Shown piece by piece: positions 55,365 to 64,000 of a DNA stretch of 64,000 bases. Position 1 is the stretch's first letter; each line of letters begins with the position of its first letter. A program made the translations under genes and the position numbers. The notes beneath the pieces are model-generated. The model searched no databases and was not told the DNA's origin. It saw only the letters and a list, made by a program, of their open reading frames with translations. This stretch comes from Gammaproteobacteria bacterium 42_54_T18 (GTDB lineage: Bacteria; Pseudomonadota; Gammaproteobacteria; Pseudomonadales; Ketobacteraceae): NCBI GenBank assembly GCA_002163245.1, contig MAAL01000130.1:62001-126000 (forward strand). The letters run 5' to 3'.

Positions 55365-56615
55365 ATGGAATTCATGGATTACCTGAAAAATTTCGCTGAA
55401 AAAGATGGATCTGACCTCTATTTGTCAACAGGAGCGCCTATCAGCGCCAAATTTTTTGGCGCAATGGAGCCCATGTCACCAGAACCCCTCCCCATAGGAA
55501 AAGTTCAAGAAATTGCCAATTCATTGATGACAAAAGAACAGCAAGTCGACTTTGAAACTCGCCCCGAGATGAACTTGGCCATTTCCGAACCCGGAGTTGG
55601 TCGCTTCAGGGTGAATATTTTTAAACAACGCAACCAAGTATCGATGGTGATTCGTGCCATCAAAACAGAAATACCGCACTATAAACTATTACGTTTACCC
55701 GAAATCCTTACCAAACTCATTATGCAAAAAAGGGGTTTAGTCCTATTTGTAGGGGGCACCGGCTCTGGAAAATCTACATCATTAGCGTCGTTGATTGATT
55801 ACCGAAATACCAACAGTGCAGGACACATCATTACCATCGAAGACCCAGTGGAATTTGTACATCGTCATAAAAAGTCCATTGTAAACCAACGGGAGGTCGG
55901 TGTGGACACACTTTCCTACGATGATGCATTAGAAAATGCGTTACGCCAGGCACCGGACGTTATTCTAATCGGAGAAATACGTACCCAAGAGCAGATGGAG
56001 CAAGCAATCGCATTCGCAGAGACTGGGCATTTATGCATATCTACGTTACATGCCAACAATGCAAACCAGGCCCTAGATAGAATCATTAACTTTTTCCCCG
56101 AAGAGCGGCACAAACAACTTTTCCTAGATATGTCGCTAAATATGCGGGGTATCATCTCTCAACGCCTTATCCCCACTACTGACGGAAAACGCGCTGCAGC
56201 AATAGAAATATTATTGGGAACTCCGAGGGTTTGCGACTTAATTAAGCAAGGTAAAGTGGATGAAATAAAAGAGGTTATGGAAAAATCTCAAGCACAAGGT
56301 ATGCAGACATTTGACGGTGCATTACTTCAACTCTATCAAGATCATAAAATATCGCTCGACGAAGCATTGAGAAATGCCGATTCAAAAAACAATTTACGCC
56401 TTAAAGTAACACTTTCAGAAAAAGGCAGTACTCCTCCCCCTGCTCCCGTTGCGGCAACAGGTAAAAAACCGCTTGGAAAAGCCCCTAGCACCGCTCATAC
56501 CAAGCCCGCTGCAGCACCAAGCGCTCTCGATGGCCTGTCCCTTGAACCCCTCAAAGAAGAAGAACCCGACAATGAAGAAACAACCAATATGTTTTTTGGA
56601 AAAAAGAAAAGTTAA
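55365..56615 (+). CDS. pilU: Type IV pilus retraction ATPase PilU
   Basis: The ATG at 55365 (MEFMDYLKNFAEKDGSDLYL) starts as PilU does; a TTG at 55341 is in frame. The 416-aa protein has the PilT/PilU core: Walker A VGGTGSGKST (about 129-138), the Asp box TIEDPVEFVH, Walker B APDVILIGEIRTQEQM and the His box HLCISTLHANNANQALDR. It hydrolyses ATP to power pilus retraction at the inner membrane, usually together with PilT. The C-terminal 60 residues are an unusual Pro/Ala/Lys-rich linker ending EETTNMFFGKKKS. No pilT is next to it. A long hairpin follows at 56789. Confidence 0.9.
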   Translation: MEFMDYLKNFAEKDGSDLYLSTGAPISAKFFGAMEPMSPEPLPIGKVQEIANSLMTKEQQVDFETRPEMNLAISEPGVGRFRVNIFKQRNQVSMVIRAIKTEIPHYKLLRLPEILTKLIMQKRGLVLFVGGTGSGKSTSLASLIDYRNTNSAGHIITIEDPVEFVHRHKKSIVNQREVGVDTLSYDDALENALRQAPDVILIGEIRTQEQMEQAIAFAETGHLCISTLHANNANQALDRIINFFPEERHKQLFLDMSLNMRGIISQRLIPTTDGKRAAAIEILLGTPRVCDLIKQGKVDEIKEVMEKSQAQGMQTFDGALLQLYQDHKISLDEALRNADSKNNLRLKVTLSEKGSTPPPAPVAATGKKPLGKAPSTAHTKPAAAPSALDGLSLEPLKEEEPDNEETTNMFFGKKKS

Positions 56616-56788
56616 TTGACACAAAAGCACAAAACAACCAACACAGAGTGCAAATATACCAAACACATACAAAGCGTAACAAAAGCATACATTTAATATT
56701 TGCGTCAATGCATTGAGCTATTCATTACCTCACTTCAAAATGCCGATTAAGTTATTGATATATTGAAGCCCGCAAGTACAATCCCGCT

Positions 56789-56841
56789 AATTATTTGACG
56801 GTGGAGGTGAACCTGTTATTTTCACCCACCGTCAAATAATT
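56789..56841. repeat. Long imperfect hairpin between pilU and the second subtilase
   Basis: AATTATTTGACGGTGG (56789-56804) is an exact complement of 56826-56841. After a 2-base bulge, GTGAA (56807-56811) pairs with TTCAC (56821-56825), leaving a 9-base loop. No T-tract follows. It lies about 175 bases after pilU and 94 bases before the protease ATG. It may end pilU transcription in a Rho-independent-like way or be a small repeat. Confidence 0.8.
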
Positions 56842-56934
56842 AACGCAGACATCCGCCATAGATTTTATTTCTCATTTCGCTAGCCTTTTAATAATTCGCA
56901 ATGACGCGGTTCTTCGAAACAAAGGCTGTTTATT

Positions 56935-59070
56935 ATGAAGTTATACGGTTTATTTTCTTTCGCTATTTTATTATCCCTCTGTAGTTTAGGTGCCTCAGCA
57001 AACAGCCTTTCGGATCTTTTAATCAGTGAACAATGGGCTATAAAAAACATACCTCGTTTATCTCCAGAAGATAACACCACACCAATTGGTACCTGCCAAA
57101 ACAAACCCGACATTAGTAATGATCAATATACCTGTTCTCAATATATTTCCCCTGGTATTAATTCGATTGATATTAATGCAGAGGCTGGCTGGCAAGAATT
57201 TTCAACTCTGCCATTAGTACAGCAAGAGGTTGTGGTTGGCCTTATTGATACGGGTATTGATTATCTTCACCCAGACTTAAAAAATCGGGTCTGGCTTAAC
57301 CCCGGTGAAGCACTTAACCTAGATAACAATAATAACGGCATCGATGATGGTTGTGAAAATAATACCGACAGGGACAATAACGGTTATATCGATGACTGTC
57401 ATGGTATCAACACGCTAGTAGAAAAAACTATTAATGGGGTAGCCAACCCTCTGGCAGGAAATCCTATTGATAGCGCTATCGGTCACGGCACGAACATGGC
57501 TGGCGTAATTTTAGCAACGGGTGACAACGGAACCGCATCTGGTTCCCAGTTTCATGGTGGCGTCGTTGGCATAGCGGGGCTTGCAGGCAACGTGAAAATT
57601 GCGACCTGTGCGGCAGCAGAAATGAAAAGTGATGTTTACCTTACCATTCCTGGTGGGCAGGGGCTTTATGGCACGCCCGAAAGTGTCATCGCTTGCTTGG
57701 ACTACTTTGCAGATTTAAAAGAACAAGGTATTAACATCGCCGTTATCAATGGCTCTGGTGGTGCGTCTTCTTTTAATAATCTCATTATTGCACGAGGGGA
57801 AATACGACAAAAATACTGGCTCAACACCCCTGAAGTGCAAGCCGCTTTAGTGCGTCTAAACACATTAAATATTCCCCTCGTTAGTGCCGCTGGAAATAAT
57901 GGCTGGAGCATTGACCACGATGAAGAGACCATGTACTTCCCCGCGTCATTTGAATTAGATAACATCATCAGCGTTGCCGCAATTAATAACCAAGGAGCCC
58001 TTTGGGCAAACTCAAGTTTTGGACGCTGGACCGTTGATATTGCAGCCCCAGGTGAAAGTATTTTAAGTACTAATCCACGAGTTGATATTACGGGGTCTGA
58101 AACGTCTGCAGACTATATTGTGTCCAGCGGCACCTCACAAGCAACCGCTTTTGTTACCGGTGTGGTCGCATTATTAAAAGCTAACACAAACACTGCCACA
58201 CTGAGCCCCATTCAAATCAAACGATTATTATTATCCAGCGGTAAACCCCTTGATGAGTTGAAGCAGACAACCCGCTCAGGACAACTAATACAGCTTACGG
58301 GAGACCAAGGCAAAGGCGCACTAAATTGTAGCAACCAACTGTTCGAGCGCCGCCATCAACCACAACAAAGTAATATTTTTCGAGTTCCAGGGGATATTCT
58401 TTACTTAGAAGTGCATAAATACCAGTGTGCCGAACCCAGCGCTGAAAGCAGCATCACCATCACGGTATCTCCTACCAATGAGCAAGTCACTCTGAATGAT
58501 ACAGGGTTATCGCCAGACAAAACCGCGGGAGATGGTATATACAGTGGGGATTGGACCGTACCTAACGAGATCCTAGATTATCAACTCAATATGGGGGTGG
58601 ACAGCGTTACGCAAACAGTTGACCTTATTGATGTTAGCGCAAAAGTAATCGTTGATAACGCTGCCCCTGAAACCAAGCGCACAGGTTGGTGGTGGCCTAG
58701 CATCTACCGCAGTGGATACTATGCTCATAATTATCGCTATGCAGCCCCTAGTACCCGCACAGAACGAACCTTTTCCTGGAAGCCTGACCTACCCATTGCT
58801 GGTTACTATAACGTATACACAGCAAACCCAGCACATGGCAATTTTGCAACAAATGCTCCATTTATCGTGTCTCATCAATCACCCACAAATAACACAACCA
58901 TTACTTCCACTCAAACCATTGATCAAAGCCAGCTATCGGGACAATGGAAACTAATAGGCCGTTATTGGTTTAACCAAGGTGAGCAGAAGGTAATGCTATC
59001 CAATCTCAATGCCGACGGCACCGTTATCGCCGATGCGATAAAGTTTGAATTCAGCAGCAACACAGAGTAA
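56935..59070 (+). CDS. Secreted S8 protease with golvesin/Xly CBD-like C-terminal domain
   Basis: The 711-aa product has a signal peptide (MKLYGLFSFAILLSLCSLG, cut near SANS). The S8 domain has the triad in LIDTGIDYLHPD, HGTNMAG and SGTSQATAF, with a calcium-loop-like DNNNNGIDDG insertion. The serine motif departs from the usual GTSMAxP. A cysteine-containing spacer and a Big-like region (about 485-575) follow. The C-terminus (about 580-711) has the aromatic pattern of golvesin-like domains: WWWPSIYRSGYY, RTFSWKPDL, GYYNVYTANPA, then QWKLIGRYWF and IADAIKFEF. It probably digests extracellular protein or peptide after binding a surface. It is likely active, but the substrate is unknown. Confidence 0.85.
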   Translation: MKLYGLFSFAILLSLCSLGASANSLSDLLISEQWAIKNIPRLSPEDNTTPIGTCQNKPDISNDQYTCSQYISPGINSIDINAEAGWQEFSTLPLVQQEVVVGLIDTGIDYLHPDLKNRVWLNPGEALNLDNNNNGIDDGCENNTDRDNNGYIDDCHGINTLVEKTINGVANPLAGNPIDSAIGHGTNMAGVILATGDNGTASGSQFHGGVVGIAGLAGNVKIATCAAAEMKSDVYLTIPGGQGLYGTPESVIACLDYFADLKEQGINIAVINGSGGASSFNNLIIARGEIRQKYWLNTPEVQAALVRLNTLNIPLVSAAGNNGWSIDHDEETMYFPASFELDNIISVAAINNQGALWANSSFGRWTVDIAAPGESILSTNPRVDITGSETSADYIVSSGTSQATAFVTGVVALLKANTNTATLSPIQIKRLLLSSGKPLDELKQTTRSGQLIQLTGDQGKGALNCSNQLFERRHQPQQSNIFRVPGDILYLEVHKYQCAEPSAESSITITVSPTNEQVTLNDTGLSPDKTAGDGIYSGDWTVPNEILDYQLNMGVDSVTQTVDLIDVSAKVIVDNAAPETKRTGWWWPSIYRSGYYAHNYRYAAPSTRTERTFSWKPDLPIAGYYNVYTANPAHGNFATNAPFIVSHQSPTNNTTITSTQTIDQSQLSGQWKLIGRYWFNQGEQKVMLSNLNADGTVIADAIKFEFSSNTE

Positions 59071-59178
59071 AAACCTAAAACACATCACGCACCAAACCAG
59101 TAAGAATGAGGGTTAAATAAGTATTTGAAAAGCGTAGCCAGTCAGGGATAATGTCGGTATTCATTTAAGGAGTTCGAC

Positions 59179-59631
59179 ATGGAATATGAACCGCTTTACT
59201 GGCATTGGGTAATTTTTGGCTTTCTATTAATGCTGAGTGAGATTTTTTTAATCTCATTCTTTATTCTCTGGTTTGGTGCCGCCGCTATAGTCATTGGCGG
59301 CATCCTTTATTTTTTCCCCGAATTATCATTAACCTGGCAAATCTTTTTGTGGACAGCGCTGTCCACATTACTCGCTATCGGCTGGTTTCAATTTTTAAAA
59401 CCTCTTGCTATTGATAAAACCAAAGCGGGCCTTTCAAGGGAAGCTATTGTTGGACAAATAGGCCAAGTCCTATCCCCTCCCCATGATGACATAAAAGGAA
59501 AATTGCGTTTTCCAGCGCCTATTTTAGGAGCAGATGAATGGCTCATTATTTCACAAGCCCCTCTGTCGATAGGTGATAGAGTAAAAGTCATTGATCTTTC
59601 TGGTAACAGTTTAATTGTCACTAAAGTTTAG
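59179..59631 (+). CDS. NfeD-family membrane protein
   Basis: AAGGAG lies 6 bases before the ATG. The 150-aa product has an N-terminal pair or triple of membrane helices (VIFGFLLMLSEIFLISFFIL, AAAIVIGGILYFF, LSLTWQIFLWTALSTLLAI) and a C-terminal OB-fold (LSREAIVGQIGQVLSPPHDD, later ADEWLIISQAPLSIGDRVKV). This is the short NfeD form (NfeD1b), which partners with SPFH/stomatin proteins to organise membrane microdomains. The stomatin gene follows on the same strand after 90 bases. Confidence 0.88.
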   Translation: MEYEPLYWHWVIFGFLLMLSEIFLISFFILWFGAAAIVIGGILYFFPELSLTWQIFLWTALSTLLAIGWFQFLKPLAIDKTKAGLSREAIVGQIGQVLSPPHDDIKGKLRFPAPILGADEWLIISQAPLSIGDRVKVIDLSGNSLIVTKV

Positions 59632-59721
59632 GGGCAAGGGTTTAAGGAAAGGATTTAGATACAAGCAGCACACTGTTTTAGAACACCCTATTTAAAAACA
59701 TCATCACTAAGGAGCAACATT

Positions 59722-60573
59722 ATGACTGCAGGTTTAATCATTGTTATTGGCCTATTTATTTTTGTTATGTTAACCATCGCCAAAGGTGTTCGACTCGTCC
59801 CTCAAGGGAATAAATGGGTTGTCCAGCGACTAGGAAAATACAGCTCAACGTTACCACCGGGCTTAAATATTCTTATACCGTTTGTTGACAACGTCGCTTA
59901 TAAAATAACCACAAAAGACATTGTATTAGACATCCCATCACAAGAAGTCATTACTAAGGATAATGCTGTCCTGGTTACCAATGCCGTTGCCTATATCAAC
60001 ATCGTTTCACCGGAAAAAGCAGTTTATGGTGTTGAAAGTTACATTATTGCCATCCAAACATTGGTCCAAACATCACTGCGTTCTATCTTAGGTGAAATGT
60101 CCTTAGATGATGCGTTGTCGTCCAGAGAACACATCAAAGCGAAACTCAAAGCCTCTATTTCTGATGATATTGCAGACTGGGGTATTATCCTTAAAACCGT
60201 TGAAATCCAGGATATCAACCCATCATTGACCATGCAGCAAGCAATGGAAGAACAAGCCGCCGCAGAGCGTCAACGCCGAGCGACAGTTACCCGTGCAGAC
60301 GGAGACAAACAAGCCACCATACTTGAAGCAGAAGGGCGCCTGGAAGCGTCAAAGCGTGATGCTGAGGCTCAGGTCGTATTAGCAAAGGCAAGCCAACGGG
60401 CTATTGAGCTTGTCACGGATGCGATTGGGGACAAAGAAATGCCGATTGTTTATTTATTAGGTGAGAAATACATTGGGGCGTTACAAAACCTTTCTGCTTC
60501 TGATAATGCTAAATCCGTTGTCTTCCCAGCCGATATTCCTTCTGCTATTAAAGGTCTCATGGGGGGGAAATAA
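59722..60573 (+). CDS. SPFH/Band 7 (stomatin-like) protein, QmcA/YbbK type
   Basis: AAGGAG stands before the ATG. The 283-aa product has one N-terminal membrane helix (LIIVIGLFIFVMLTIA), the SPFH domain (about 20-190, VPQGNKWVVQRLGKYSSTLP and ITTKDIVLDIPSQEVITKDN) and a coiled-coil tail (QAMEEQAAAERQRRATVTRA). It ends KSVVFPADIPSAIKGLMGGK like bacterial QmcA/YbbK proteins. It should form membrane microdomain oligomers together with the NfeD protein encoded upstream. A strong hairpin follows the stop. Confidence 0.92.
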   Translation: MTAGLIIVIGLFIFVMLTIAKGVRLVPQGNKWVVQRLGKYSSTLPPGLNILIPFVDNVAYKITTKDIVLDIPSQEVITKDNAVLVTNAVAYINIVSPEKAVYGVESYIIAIQTLVQTSLRSILGEMSLDDALSSREHIKAKLKASISDDIADWGIILKTVEIQDINPSLTMQQAMEEQAAAERQRRATVTRADGDKQATILEAEGRLEASKRDAEAQVVLAKASQRAIELVTDAIGDKEMPIVYLLGEKYIGALQNLSASDNAKSVVFPADIPSAIKGLMGGK

Positions 60574-60580
60574 TCCAGGC

Positions 60581-60622
60581 AACAACTGATCCGCTCGTAA
60601 ACTGACGAGGGGATCAGTTGTT
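60581..60622. terminator. Long hairpin ending the NfeD-stomatin unit
   Basis: AACAACTGATCC (60581-60592) and GGATCAGTTGTT (60611-60622) are exact complements, and inside them CTCGT (60594-60598) pairs with ACGAG (60605-60609). Each arm is interrupted by one unpaired G. The stem is followed by ATTAAA rather than a long T-tract, but it lies 8 bases after the stomatin stop and 18 bases from the convergent solute-binding gene. Confidence 0.7.
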
Positions 60623-60639
60623 ATTAAATCAGACCACAA

Positions 60640-61482
60640 TTAATTCGAGGGAGCTTCATCTTTTTTAACATAAGACTCTAACAAAGTAGACATTAACGCT
60701 GCATCAGCTCTTACGGCAGCAATTACATCCCAAATTCCAGCACGCTCATCGCCCGTTAATGCTGTTTTCTTTGAAAACGCCATAAAATAGGATTTTGATT
60801 TAATAGGCATCGACGATACATGTAACCCAATCGACTCATCTTTTGCCACCAGGGTTGCAAAGTCCTTTGTAGTCACAATAGAACCTGTCTTATGATTTAC
60901 TAAATTTCGTAAACTGTTATAGATCCCTTTTGTTGAGGTTTGTACGAACAGTCCCTTTTTTGTAAGATCATCCGCTATGGAATAGCCTAAGGGAACCCTT
61001 ACCGGCTCTGGGATTTTAGAAAAATCCCCATCAAAATCGAATGCATCATTCTTCAATGTTAATATCGTATATTCAACCTGAGTCAAGCGCTGCTTTGATA
61101 CTCCACCTAGGGCCGCATCATCAGGATAATACAAATACTCAGCCCTTCCCTTCTTGTACGATGCACTGATCACTGCGTCGTACTGTCCTTTTTTTGCAGA
61201 AAACAAACAACGCTTCCAAGGTAAGGGTTCTATAACGGCCTTTATTCCTAATTTGGCTAATGCATTTGTTACAAGATCAACATGTAAACCTTTCGAAGTG
61301 CCATTTTCGTCAAAAGTATAAGGGAACCAATAGTTTGAATCAGAACATATGGATATCGCTTTACCCTCAGCGCTATTTGCATTTGCCCCTTCACTATAAA
61401 CAGAAAGAATTAACACTAATGGCAAAAAAATACGCCACACAGAGCCCTGCACTGTACAACATTTCAAGGTTTGGCTGTTCAT
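60640..61482 (-). CDS. Periplasmic solute-binding protein, family 3
   Basis: The 280-aa product has a signal peptide with a hydrophobic core (IFLPLVLILSV) and probable cleavage after ANA at about 36. The mature part begins as a type 3 binding protein: ISICSDSNYWFPYTFDENGT and SKGLHVDLVTNALAKLGIK, then PLPWKRCLFSAKKGQYDAVI. The second lobe includes VPLGYSIADDL and GSIVTTKDFATLVAK. Such proteins bind amino acids or other small polar molecules. No permease or ATPase gene is nearby, so it may act with a distant transporter or as a sensor. GGGAAA precedes the ATG at 61482. Confidence 0.82.
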   Translation of the reverse strand: MNSQTLKCCTVQGSVWRIFLPLVLILSVYSEGANANSAEGKAISICSDSNYWFPYTFDENGTSKGLHVDLVTNALAKLGIKAVIEPLPWKRCLFSAKKGQYDAVISASYKKGRAEYLYYPDDAALGGVSKQRLTQVEYTILTLKNDAFDFDGDFSKIPEPVRVPLGYSIADDLTKKGLFVQTSTKGIYNSLRNLVNHKTGSIVTTKDFATLVAKDESIGLHVSSMPIKSKSYFMAFSKKTALTGDERAGIWDVIAAVRADAALMSTLLESYVKKDEAPSN

Positions 61483-61660
61483 TCAGTTTCCCAATCCTAT
61501 TTAACCCTATATAACCCAACATGCAACCTGATATCCAAAAGCAAACATTTCAGGTATCGCCTTCCTAATCCAAATACCTTTAAACAATAAAGTACAACAT
61601 CCAGTATGGCAGTAGATTTGATTATGTTCCAACCTACCTTTGTTGATCGATTTTCACCCA

Positions 61661-62830
61661 CTACAAACAACGGTACGCCGCATCGATCAAACGCTGGGAC
61701 CGAGGGTCCATCAACAAATAAGATCCCATACGATTCATAACATACCCATAGGACAAGCCAACATCAGGGTCGGCAAATGCAAAGGAACCTCCAGCACCAT
61801 TATGACCAAAACTCCTTTTTCCTGGGCCAAATCGGCCAGCTTCAGCCTTTTGGTTCAACATAAACCCCATACTGAAACGCGTATCCATTTTTAGCACATA
61901 GTCATGCCCAGAAGACGACTCTTCTGTGGCGTACTTCAATGTATCAGCGGACACCAAAGGGCTTCCCTGAAGCTCTCCCCTAAACGTTAACGCACCATAC
62001 AGTTTCGCTAACGCCAGTGCACAGTGTGCATTAGCTGCAGGCAGCTCTCCTGAGCGCCATTGCTTTGAATTCACACCAGTAGCAATGGTTGTTGGGTTTA
62101 ACATTGCACTACTAGAAACGCCCAAAGGGTTGGTCAAACAGGCTCCAATCAAACGCCATGTATCTGCAGCCTCGGGGATTCCGACTGGCAAAATAATAGG
62201 AGCAACTCTAGAGTGTTCCTTTTTATCCATTCCAATATATAAATCGATACCCAATGGCTGTGCAATTTCATCCGCCACAAATTGTCCTACCGTTTTTCCT
62301 GTAATGTTTTTTATTATCTCTCCCATAATCCAACCATAACTCAAGGCGTGATAACCATGCCTTGAGCCTGGCTCCCACCAAGGCTGTTGAGCCGCCAACG
62401 CGTTTGACATGGTTTTCCAGTTATAAAGTGATCGCCCCAACAATCGTCGCCTAACGCCTGTCACTGCAGCCTTATGATTAAGCACCCATTTTACCGGAAT
62501 ATGTTCCTTTCCTTTCTGAGCAAAAGCAGGCCAATACTGCGCAACGGGAGCCTCTAAATCCAAAAGCCCTCGGTCAACCAATATCAAAGCACATATAGCG
62601 GTAACACCTTTGGTTCCCGAAAAGATATTTACTAAGGTGTCTTCCTTCCAACGCTGAAAGCGTGTCCAAGACGTATGTCCCCCCCACAAGTTAACGACAG
62701 GCTCTCCATGCATACACAATGAAACGCTAGCTCCAACCTCCCCGCTATGAATAAAGTTCTCCATAAACAGTCGGCGCACTGCTGAAAACTGTGGGTGACA
62801 ATATCCATGTATCGCAGGGTTAGAAGCCAT
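61661..62830 (-). CDS. Beta-lactamase-family serine hydrolase (EstB-like)
   Basis: The 389-aa protein has the class C-like SxxK motif S71-x-x-K74 in NIFSGTKGVTAICAL and a tyrosine motif in YHALSYGWIMGEIIKNITGK (about 165). The third motif is probably FGHNGAGGSFAFADPDVGLS near 340. The opening SGEVGASVSLCMHGEPVVNL followed by a tryptophan and GGHTS is typical of carboxylesterases of this fold rather than true beta-lactamases. No signal peptide is seen, so it is cytoplasmic or non-classically located. The substrate is unknown. It is divergent from the YaiI gene. Confidence 0.88.
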   Translation of the reverse strand: MASNPAIHGYCHPQFSAVRRLFMENFIHSGEVGASVSLCMHGEPVVNLWGGHTSWTRFQRWKEDTLVNIFSGTKGVTAICALILVDRGLLDLEAPVAQYWPAFAQKGKEHIPVKWVLNHKAAVTGVRRRLLGRSLYNWKTMSNALAAQQPWWEPGSRHGYHALSYGWIMGEIIKNITGKTVGQFVADEIAQPLGIDLYIGMDKKEHSRVAPIILPVGIPEAADTWRLIGACLTNPLGVSSSAMLNPTTIATGVNSKQWRSGELPAANAHCALALAKLYGALTFRGELQGSPLVSADTLKYATEESSSGHDYVLKMDTRFSMGFMLNQKAEAGRFGPGKRSFGHNGAGGSFAFADPDVGLSYGYVMNRMGSYLLMDPRSQRLIDAAYRCL

Positions 62831-62994
62831 AATCTACTCACTTAATGATGAAATGACCCATCATGCAGCAGATAAACCCACAGTACAAACCTTTAGCAGG
62901 GACACGAATCAACGGTATAATAGGGCTTCTTTACGAAGGCCAATTATAGGTACAGGTGACAAACCTTACTTTTACTTTTTATTTTGGAGTCATT

Positions 62995-63447
62995 ATGACA
63001 ATTTGGGTTGATGCAGATGCCTGCCCCAACGTGATCAAAGAAATATTGTTTCGAGCCGCTATACGAGTTGAAATCCCACTTATATTGGTTGCCAATCATG
63101 CTCTACGTATCACACCCTCTCCCTGGATCAAAATGGTTCAAGTGCCTGCTGGTTTTGACGTGGCTGATAACTACATTGTGCAATATGTTGAAATCGATGA
63201 CCTTGTTATCACCTCTGATATCCCTTTAGCTGCAGAGCTAATTGAAAAGAAAGCTCAGGTTATTACCTCTCGAGGAGAAATCTACACGCCGCAAAATATT
63301 CGAGAACGATTAAACATGCGTGATTTTATGGAAACAATGCGTTCATCGGGTGAAGTTACGGGCGGCCCAGCAACGCTAGGCTCTAGGGACAAGCAAGAAT
63401 TTGCCAACTCGTTGGATCGCTACTTGTCATCACAGAAAAACAAATAA
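62995..63447 (+). CDS. yaiI: YaiI/YqxD-family protein (UPF0178, DUF188)
   Basis: The ATG at 62995 with TGGAGT upstream gives [20 protein letters not shown], the family start; the frame to 62956 has no match. The 150-aa product contains VDADACP near residue 5, [20 protein letters not shown] and [20 protein letters not shown], as in the UPF0178 family, which has a PIN-like fold with acidic residues that may bind metal. The tail [20 protein letters not shown] is also conserved. Nuclease activity is suspected for the family but not established. Confidence 0.92.
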   Translation: MTIWVDADACPNVIKEILFRAAIRVEIPLILVANHALRITPSPWIKMVQVPAGFDVADNYIVQYVEIDDLVITSDIPLAAELIEKKAQVITSRGEIYTPQNIRERLNMRDFMETMRSSGEVTGGPATLGSRDKQEFANSLDRYLSSQKNK

Positions 63448-63513
63448 CGTAAAAGTAAAATATCTATTCAGCGGATTCCCATGACCGCACTCAATTAGCG
63501 CTTTTATTACCGA

Positions 63514-63549
63514 AGCCTGAGCAAGTACATTCATGTAATTGCTCAGGCT
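63514..63549. terminator. Hairpin between yaiI and the SDR gene
   Basis: AGCCTGAGCAA (63514-63524) is the exact complement of TTGCTCAGGCT (63539-63549). Inside, TACAT (63526-63530) pairs with ATGTA (63533-63537). The 36-base near palindrome sits between convergent genes without a T-tract. It is probably a shared terminator or attenuating structure. Confidence 0.55.
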
Positions 63550-63595
63550 CAACGTTAAAACTCAGTTCAAAAATAAGACTAACAATAATGGTATA

Positions 63596-64000
63596 TCAAC
63601 GTGGCGCCATTCGGATCGCACCATCTAAACGCACAACTTCACCGTTCATAAAGCCATTTTCCACCATGCTACATACCATTTGCGCATACTCATTTGGATT
63701 ACCTAACCGTTTAGGGAATTGAGTTGCATCGATAAGTGGCTTGGTTACGTTATCAGGCAAAGATCTCAACAAAGGAGTTCCAAATATACCCGGAGCAATG
63801 GTGTTAATACGAATTCCATAATTCGCCAAGTCTCTTGCAATAGGTAATGTCATTCCCACAATACCGCCTTTTGAGGCACTATAAGCAACCTGTCCAAGCT
63901 GCCCATCAAATGCGGCAACGGATGCCGTATTAATGATAACGCCCTTTTCACCATCTTCTGTTACCGCTTCATTTTTGACCATCACTTCTGCAGCAAGGCG
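63596..64000 (-). CDS. Short-chain dehydrogenase, HSD10-like (5' partial)
   Basis: The frame runs off the right edge ([11 protein letters not shown] continues to base 64000), leaving the C-terminal 134 residues. [20 protein letters not shown] with the catalytic serine, [20 protein letters not shown] with Tyr and Lys, and [20 protein letters not shown] are the signatures of the 3-hydroxyacyl-CoA dehydrogenase type II (HSD17B10) branch. Such enzymes oxidise 3-hydroxy-2-methylacyl-CoA and short chain substrates in isoleucine and branched fatty acid breakdown. Upstream neighbours outside the window are unknown. The NAD-binding glycine motif is beyond the edge. Confidence 0.85.
   Translation of the reverse strand, partial: RLAAEVMVKNEAVTEDGEKGVIINTASVAAFDGQLGQVAYSASKGGIVGMTLPIARDLANYGIRINTIAPGIFGTPLLRSLPDNVTKPLIDATQFPKRLGNPNEYAQMVCSMVENGFMNGEVVRLDGAIRMAPR

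Overview
The window looks like chromosomal DNA of a free-living, probably marine gammaproteobacterium of the broad Pseudomonadales/Oceanospirillales type. The evidence is a Pseudomonas-like FadB (715 aa) and FadA pair, DUF3549 followed by YchJ, DUF6394 next to a K+ channel, a PilU-type ATPase, a FimX-like protein, many AraC/LysR/TetR/GntR regulators and several large secreted proteases. I estimate the GC content in the low to mid 40s per cent by eye, not by counting. No rRNA, tRNA, CRISPR array, integrase or intact insertion sequence was seen. Both ends cut genes: a reprolysin-like metalloprotease on the left and a short-chain dehydrogenase on the right. Most coordinates use starts chosen by ribosome binding site, and several starts are GTG or TTG.

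Layout. 1-2.3 kb: secreted metalloprotease ending at a strong bidirectional terminator. 2.4-5.3 kb: lipoprotein and alpha-methylacyl-CoA racemase, divergent from an OruR-type AraC regulator. 5.6-9.5 kb: an unusual A-rich plus-strand cluster of a SprT-like zincin, an unknown secreted protein, a sigma-region-4-like regulator and a DUF4123 (type VI adaptor family) protein. 9.4-14 kb: TetR, glycosyltransferase and a DUF748/AsmA-like protein. 14-24.3 kb: signalling block with a GlxA-type regulator, two GGDEF-EAL proteins (one with a damaged EAL site), an adenylate cyclase fused to FHA, a CBS protein, a TrkA-N K+ channel, DUF6394 and a LysR.

24.4-31.7 kb: a decayed acyl-CoA synthetase tail, a CocE-like lipoprotein hydrolase, a BaiN-type flavoprotein, a REC protein and a hybrid histidine kinase. 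31.9-35.3 kb: the fadBA beta-oxidation operon with its own terminator. 35.5-43.4 kb: FimX-like protein, DUF3549-YchJ, small membrane and TRL lipoproteins, a DsbA-like lipoprotein and dinB with LexA-like sites. 43.4-52.1 kb: subtilase, diiron protein divergent from LysR, EF-hand-like protein, AraC and a secreted propeller-like protein. 52.1-52.3 kb: a nested inverted-repeat element. 52.3-64 kb: LplT-PlsC fusion, GntR, pilU, a second subtilase, NfeD-stomatin operon, solute-binding protein, serine hydrolase, YaiI and the partial SDR.

Themes. Lipid metabolism recurs (FadBA, racemase, MFS-acyltransferase, HSD10-like SDR, acyl-CoA synthetase relic). So does second-messenger and surface control (cyclic-di-GMP enzymes, FimX-like, PilU, cAMP-FHA) and protein secretion or turnover (three large proteases, DsbA-like, NfeD/SPFH). 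The best candidate for something undescribed is the 5.6-9.5 kb cluster, because it holds an orphan DUF4123 protein 3 bases behind a sigma-like regulator with no type VI genes in view. Second is the 209-base nested palindrome at 52120-52328.
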